64,000 nucleotides of DNA, taken from the NCBI RefSeq assembly GCF_002843175.1, contig NZ_PJEO01000013.1:1-64000 (forward strand). Direction: 5' to 3'. The translations under genes and the position numbers were made by a program. Source of the DNA: Confluentibacter flavum. Lineage in GTDB: Bacteria; Bacteroidota; Bacteroidia; Flavobacteriales; Flavobacteriaceae. The notes below the pieces were generated by a model that searched no databases, had not been told where the DNA came from, and saw nothing but the letters and a program-made list of their open reading frames with translations. How positions within the stretch are numbered: the first letter of the stretch is position 1; each line of letters begins with the position of its first letter. Below, piece after piece: positions 61,639 to 64,000 of the stretch.

Positions 61639-61878
61639 TCATTCATGAATATAAACTTGCCCTCTATGCGGTTTTAAAGCATCCCTAATAGGTTTCATTT
61701 GTGCTTCATTTAAAACCAAAAAAGCAATGGCATGTATGTCGCTTAAAGTTTCTACACCGGTGATGGTAATATTTAATTTTTCAATAATAATATAGTCTTT
61801 TAAATGTTTTTCATGATGTTGTGCAATTTTGTTGGCATCTGGTCCATGAAAATCCCAAATAAGTTTTAGTTTGCGCAT
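61639..61878 (-). CDS. Small conserved protein of unknown function
   Basis: A 79-residue soluble protein, MRKLKLIWDFHGPDANKIAQ at the start, then an HHEKHLKDYIIIEKL segment, IHAIAFLVL and KPHRGQVYIHE. The start is ATG 61878; an upstream TTG at 61899 would add a doubtful MLFKQKS. Several His and Asp suggest metal or cofactor binding, but no family is recognised. Confidence 0.6.
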   Translation of the reverse strand: MRKLKLIWDFHGPDANKIAQHHEKHLKDYIIIEKLNITITGVETLSDIHAIAFLVLNEAQMKPIRDALKPHRGQVYIHE

Positions 61879-61969
61879 TGATTTCTGTTTGAAGAGCAAA
61901 TATACAGGTTCATTTTTATTGGAAATTTTATAATACTATAAAAGCTTTTTAAACGTTTGTTAATGCAAC

Positions 61970-61999
61970 TTGCATTATAGGTTAATATTAGTATTTTTG
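61970..61999 (+). promoter_or_regulatory. Promoter of the parvulin-type gene
   Basis: TTG (61970-61972), 19 bases, and TATTTTTG (61992-61999) form a Bacteroidota-type promoter. The ATG is at 62027. Confidence 0.55.
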
Positions 62000-62026
62000 T
62001 TGCTACTCTAAAATTTAAAAGATTAC

Positions 62027-63982
62027 ATGAAGTTGAAGTGTTATTCTGTTTTTTTATTGACATTGTTTTTGTTGGAAGGTCAGGCACAATCAAAAAGCAA
62101 AGACGTTCTTTTTACGGTTAGTGGAGACTCTATTTATACGTCTGAATTTATTAGGGTGTATAATAAAAATTTGAATTTGGTTCAAGATGAATCACAAAAA
62201 GATGTGGATGAATATTTAAATATGTTCATTAATTATAAATTAAAACTTAAGGAAGCCAAATCTTTAGGCTTTGATAAAAAACCATCCTATATTAGAGAAT
62301 TAGGCACTTATAGACAACAACTTGCACAAAATTTTGTTACCGATAGTAACGTAACGGACGCCTTGGTTGAAGAAGCTTATGATAGAGTTTTAAATGAAGT
62401 TGAAGCGTCGCACATCTTAGTAAGGGTAGACCAAAATGCAAGTGTCCAAGATACTTTGGACGCCTACAACGCCATATTAAAATTTCGCGACAGCGCTATA
62501 AAAGAAGGGTTTGAAACTGTTAGAAAGGAAGCGCATAACGGACAAACTGTATTTGGTGAAGATTTGGGTTATTTTTCCGGATTTAAGATGGTTTATCCGT
62601 TTGAAACAGCAGCATACAATACAAAAGTAGGAGAGATATCACAACCATTTAGAACCCAATTTGGGTATCATATCGTTTATGTGAAAAACAAACGAAAATC
62701 TAGAGGAGAACGCACCGTAGCGCATATTATGGTGGTTGATAAAAATGGGGATTCCATAGCTGCTAATTCTGAGATTAGAATTCAGGACATTTATAAAAAA
62801 CTTAATCAAGGAGAGGATTTTGAAGCACTGGCAAAACAATTTTCGGATGACACAAATTCTGCATCAAAAGGTGGTTTACTGTCGCCCTTCACATCAGGTC
62901 AGTTAAGTTCACAAGAATTTGAAGATGTCGCTTTTACATTAGATAATATTGGTGATGTGTCAAAACCATTTAAAAGTAATTTTGGTTGGCACATTGTTAA
63001 GCTTTATGATAAAAAACCAGTAGAGCCTTTTCAAAATTTAAAATCCCAGTTGGAAGCACAAGTAAAGCGTGATGATCGTTCTAAAATTATAGATAAGGCT
63101 TTGTTTGATAAATTAAAAGCTAAATATGGTGTTAACAATCATCAGCCTGCATTAGCCTATTTTGGATCCCTTTTAAATGAAAGCTATTTTAAGCGTTCAT
63201 GGCAATTGCCAGCGGATTTTGAACGAGATAAAATAGTATTTAAAATTAATGATAAACCATTTACCTATAAAGATTTTGGCGATTATTTAGTTAAAAACCA
63301 GAGTAATGCTTCCGTAAAAGAAACCTATACAGATATAGTTGCAAAAGCCTACGATTCATTTTTAAATACTAGTTTGGTACAATACCAAGAAGCTAATTTG
63401 GAAAATGAAAATGAGGACTTTGCCAATATTGTTAACGAATATAGGGATGGGTTGCTATTATTTGATTTGATGGAAAACGTTATTTGGAATACTACGCAAT
63501 CAGATTCATTAGAGATTCAAAAGTTCTATGATAACCATAAAGAAAATTATTTTTTTCCTGAAAGAATGGATGCCATTATAGCCTCTTCAGCAAAACAAAA
63601 TATCATAAAAAGAGTATCCCAATTATTGGCTTCAAATATGGATTTAGATGATATAAAAAATCTTGTAAATACTGATGGGGAAGTTCAGGTGCTTTTTACT
63701 TCAGATGTTATGGAGGCAAGCCATCAAGCACTTCCAGATAATTTTGAATTAAAAAAAGGTGTGTCCAAAATATACAAGCATCATGATGCTTATGTAATAG
63801 TTCAGATTAAAGATGTTCTCCCAAAAAAAATAAAAACATTTGAGGAGGCTAGAGGCGAAGTTATATCAGATTACCAAGTTGCAAAAGAAAACAAATGGCT
63901 TGAGGGACTTAAAACAAAATATAAAGTAGAAGTGAATCAAGAATCACTAAATAAAGTAAAATCTCAAATTAAAAACCAGTAA
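62027..63982 (+). CDS. Periplasmic parvulin-type peptidyl-prolyl isomerase
   Basis: A 651-residue exported chaperone with signal peptide MKLKCYSVFLLTLFLLEGQA. Two PpiC/rotamase domains are readable: the first about 120-220 (VEASHILVRV, FGEDLGYFSGFKMVYPFE, QFGYHIVYVK), the second about 225-325 (GERTVAHIMV, LAKQFSDDTNSASKGG, FGWHIVKLYD). A third, diverged C-terminal part (about 400-650) lacks catalytic-looking residues. It is SurA/PpiD-like and likely handles outer-membrane proteins. The next gene is beyond the window. Confidence 0.88.
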   Translation: MKLKCYSVFLLTLFLLEGQAQSKSKDVLFTVSGDSIYTSEFIRVYNKNLNLVQDESQKDVDEYLNMFINYKLKLKEAKSLGFDKKPSYIRELGTYRQQLAQNFVTDSNVTDALVEEAYDRVLNEVEASHILVRVDQNASVQDTLDAYNAILKFRDSAIKEGFETVRKEAHNGQTVFGEDLGYFSGFKMVYPFETAAYNTKVGEISQPFRTQFGYHIVYVKNKRKSRGERTVAHIMVVDKNGDSIAANSEIRIQDIYKKLNQGEDFEALAKQFSDDTNSASKGGLLSPFTSGQLSSQEFEDVAFTLDNIGDVSKPFKSNFGWHIVKLYDKKPVEPFQNLKSQLEAQVKRDDRSKIIDKALFDKLKAKYGVNNHQPALAYFGSLLNESYFKRSWQLPADFERDKIVFKINDKPFTYKDFGDYLVKNQSNASVKETYTDIVAKAYDSFLNTSLVQYQEANLENENEDFANIVNEYRDGLLLFDLMENVIWNTTQSDSLEIQKFYDNHKENYFFPERMDAIIASSAKQNIIKRVSQLLASNMDLDDIKNLVNTDGEVQVLFTSDVMEASHQALPDNFELKKGVSKIYKHHDAYVIVQIKDVLPKKIKTFEEARGEVISDYQVAKENKWLEGLKTKYKVEVNQESLNKVKSQIKNQ

Positions 63983-64000
63983 GTGCGTTTTAGAATAATC

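Overview
The window looks like chromosomal DNA from a marine-type member of the Flavobacteriaceae (Bacteroidota). The evidence is visibly AT-rich DNA, promoters of the Bacteroidota type (TTTG or TTG, then about 18-21 bases, then TAnnTTTG), a GldA-type gliding-motility ATPase, DUF3857 proteins, PagL-like and beta-barrel envelope proteins, a split MetH and a short LeuA. About 57 protein genes are supported. No tRNA, rRNA, CRISPR array, phage or intact transposon was seen.

Layout. 0.2-2.5 kb: leuA-leuB on the minus strand, closed by a hairpin terminator. 2.7-4.2 kb: a large helical protein of unknown function. 4.3-11.4 kb: a methionine operon behind a SAM-I riboswitch and terminator (metY, a three-activity fusion of homoserine acetyltransferase, aspartokinase and homoserine dehydrogenase, a second sulfhydrylase, and a PhzF-family gene). 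11.5-15.3 kb: an accessory stretch with a decayed toxin-antitoxin pair and a hybrid-looking sensor kinase plus single-domain response regulator. 15.4-25.7 kb: an assimilatory sulfate reduction and cysteine cluster (Rrf2 regulator, DUF2061, cysH, cysD, cysN, sulfite reductase with an added HEPN-like domain, two siroheme genes, ferredoxin-NADP reductase, cysE, cysM). 25.8-31.3 kb: a second SAM-I riboswitch, then split metH with an ABM-domain gene in the split, a small unknown gene, and metF. Together 4.3-31.3 kb can take sulfate to sulfide, sulfide to cysteine or homocysteine, and homocysteine to methionine.

31.3-37.5 kb: a PagL-like lipid A deacylase, a GIN-domain lipoprotein, then pta-ackA and gldA on the minus strand. 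37.6-42.1 kb: a phenylalanine/tyrosine operon (pheA, aminotransferase, tyrA, DAHP synthase-chorismate mutase) preceded by a textbook-like attenuator whose leader peptide is packed with Phe and Tyr codons. 42.1-53.6 kb: mostly housekeeping genes (rsgA, dtd, tandem DUF3857 proteins, mazG-like, aroA, queA, rlmN, polyprenyl synthase). 53.6-58.4 kb: minus-strand small genes and a circularly permuted ATP-grasp / alpha-E / transglutaminase operon. 58.6-61.1 kb: an ECF sigma factor, a membrane-anchored partner and a beta-barrel protein behind an ECF-type promoter. 61.1-64 kb: DoxX, a small unknown, and a periplasmic parvulin-type chaperone.

The most unusual signals are: the fused MetX-AK-HSD protein, whose kinase domain has lost several normally invariant residues; the HEPN-like tail on sulfite reductase; the aromatic attenuator; and a family of GC-rich hairpin repeats that sits only in gaps between co-directional genes, always in the same orientation, often placing a GGAGG-like sequence just before the next start codon, and in places becoming part of the flanking proteins.
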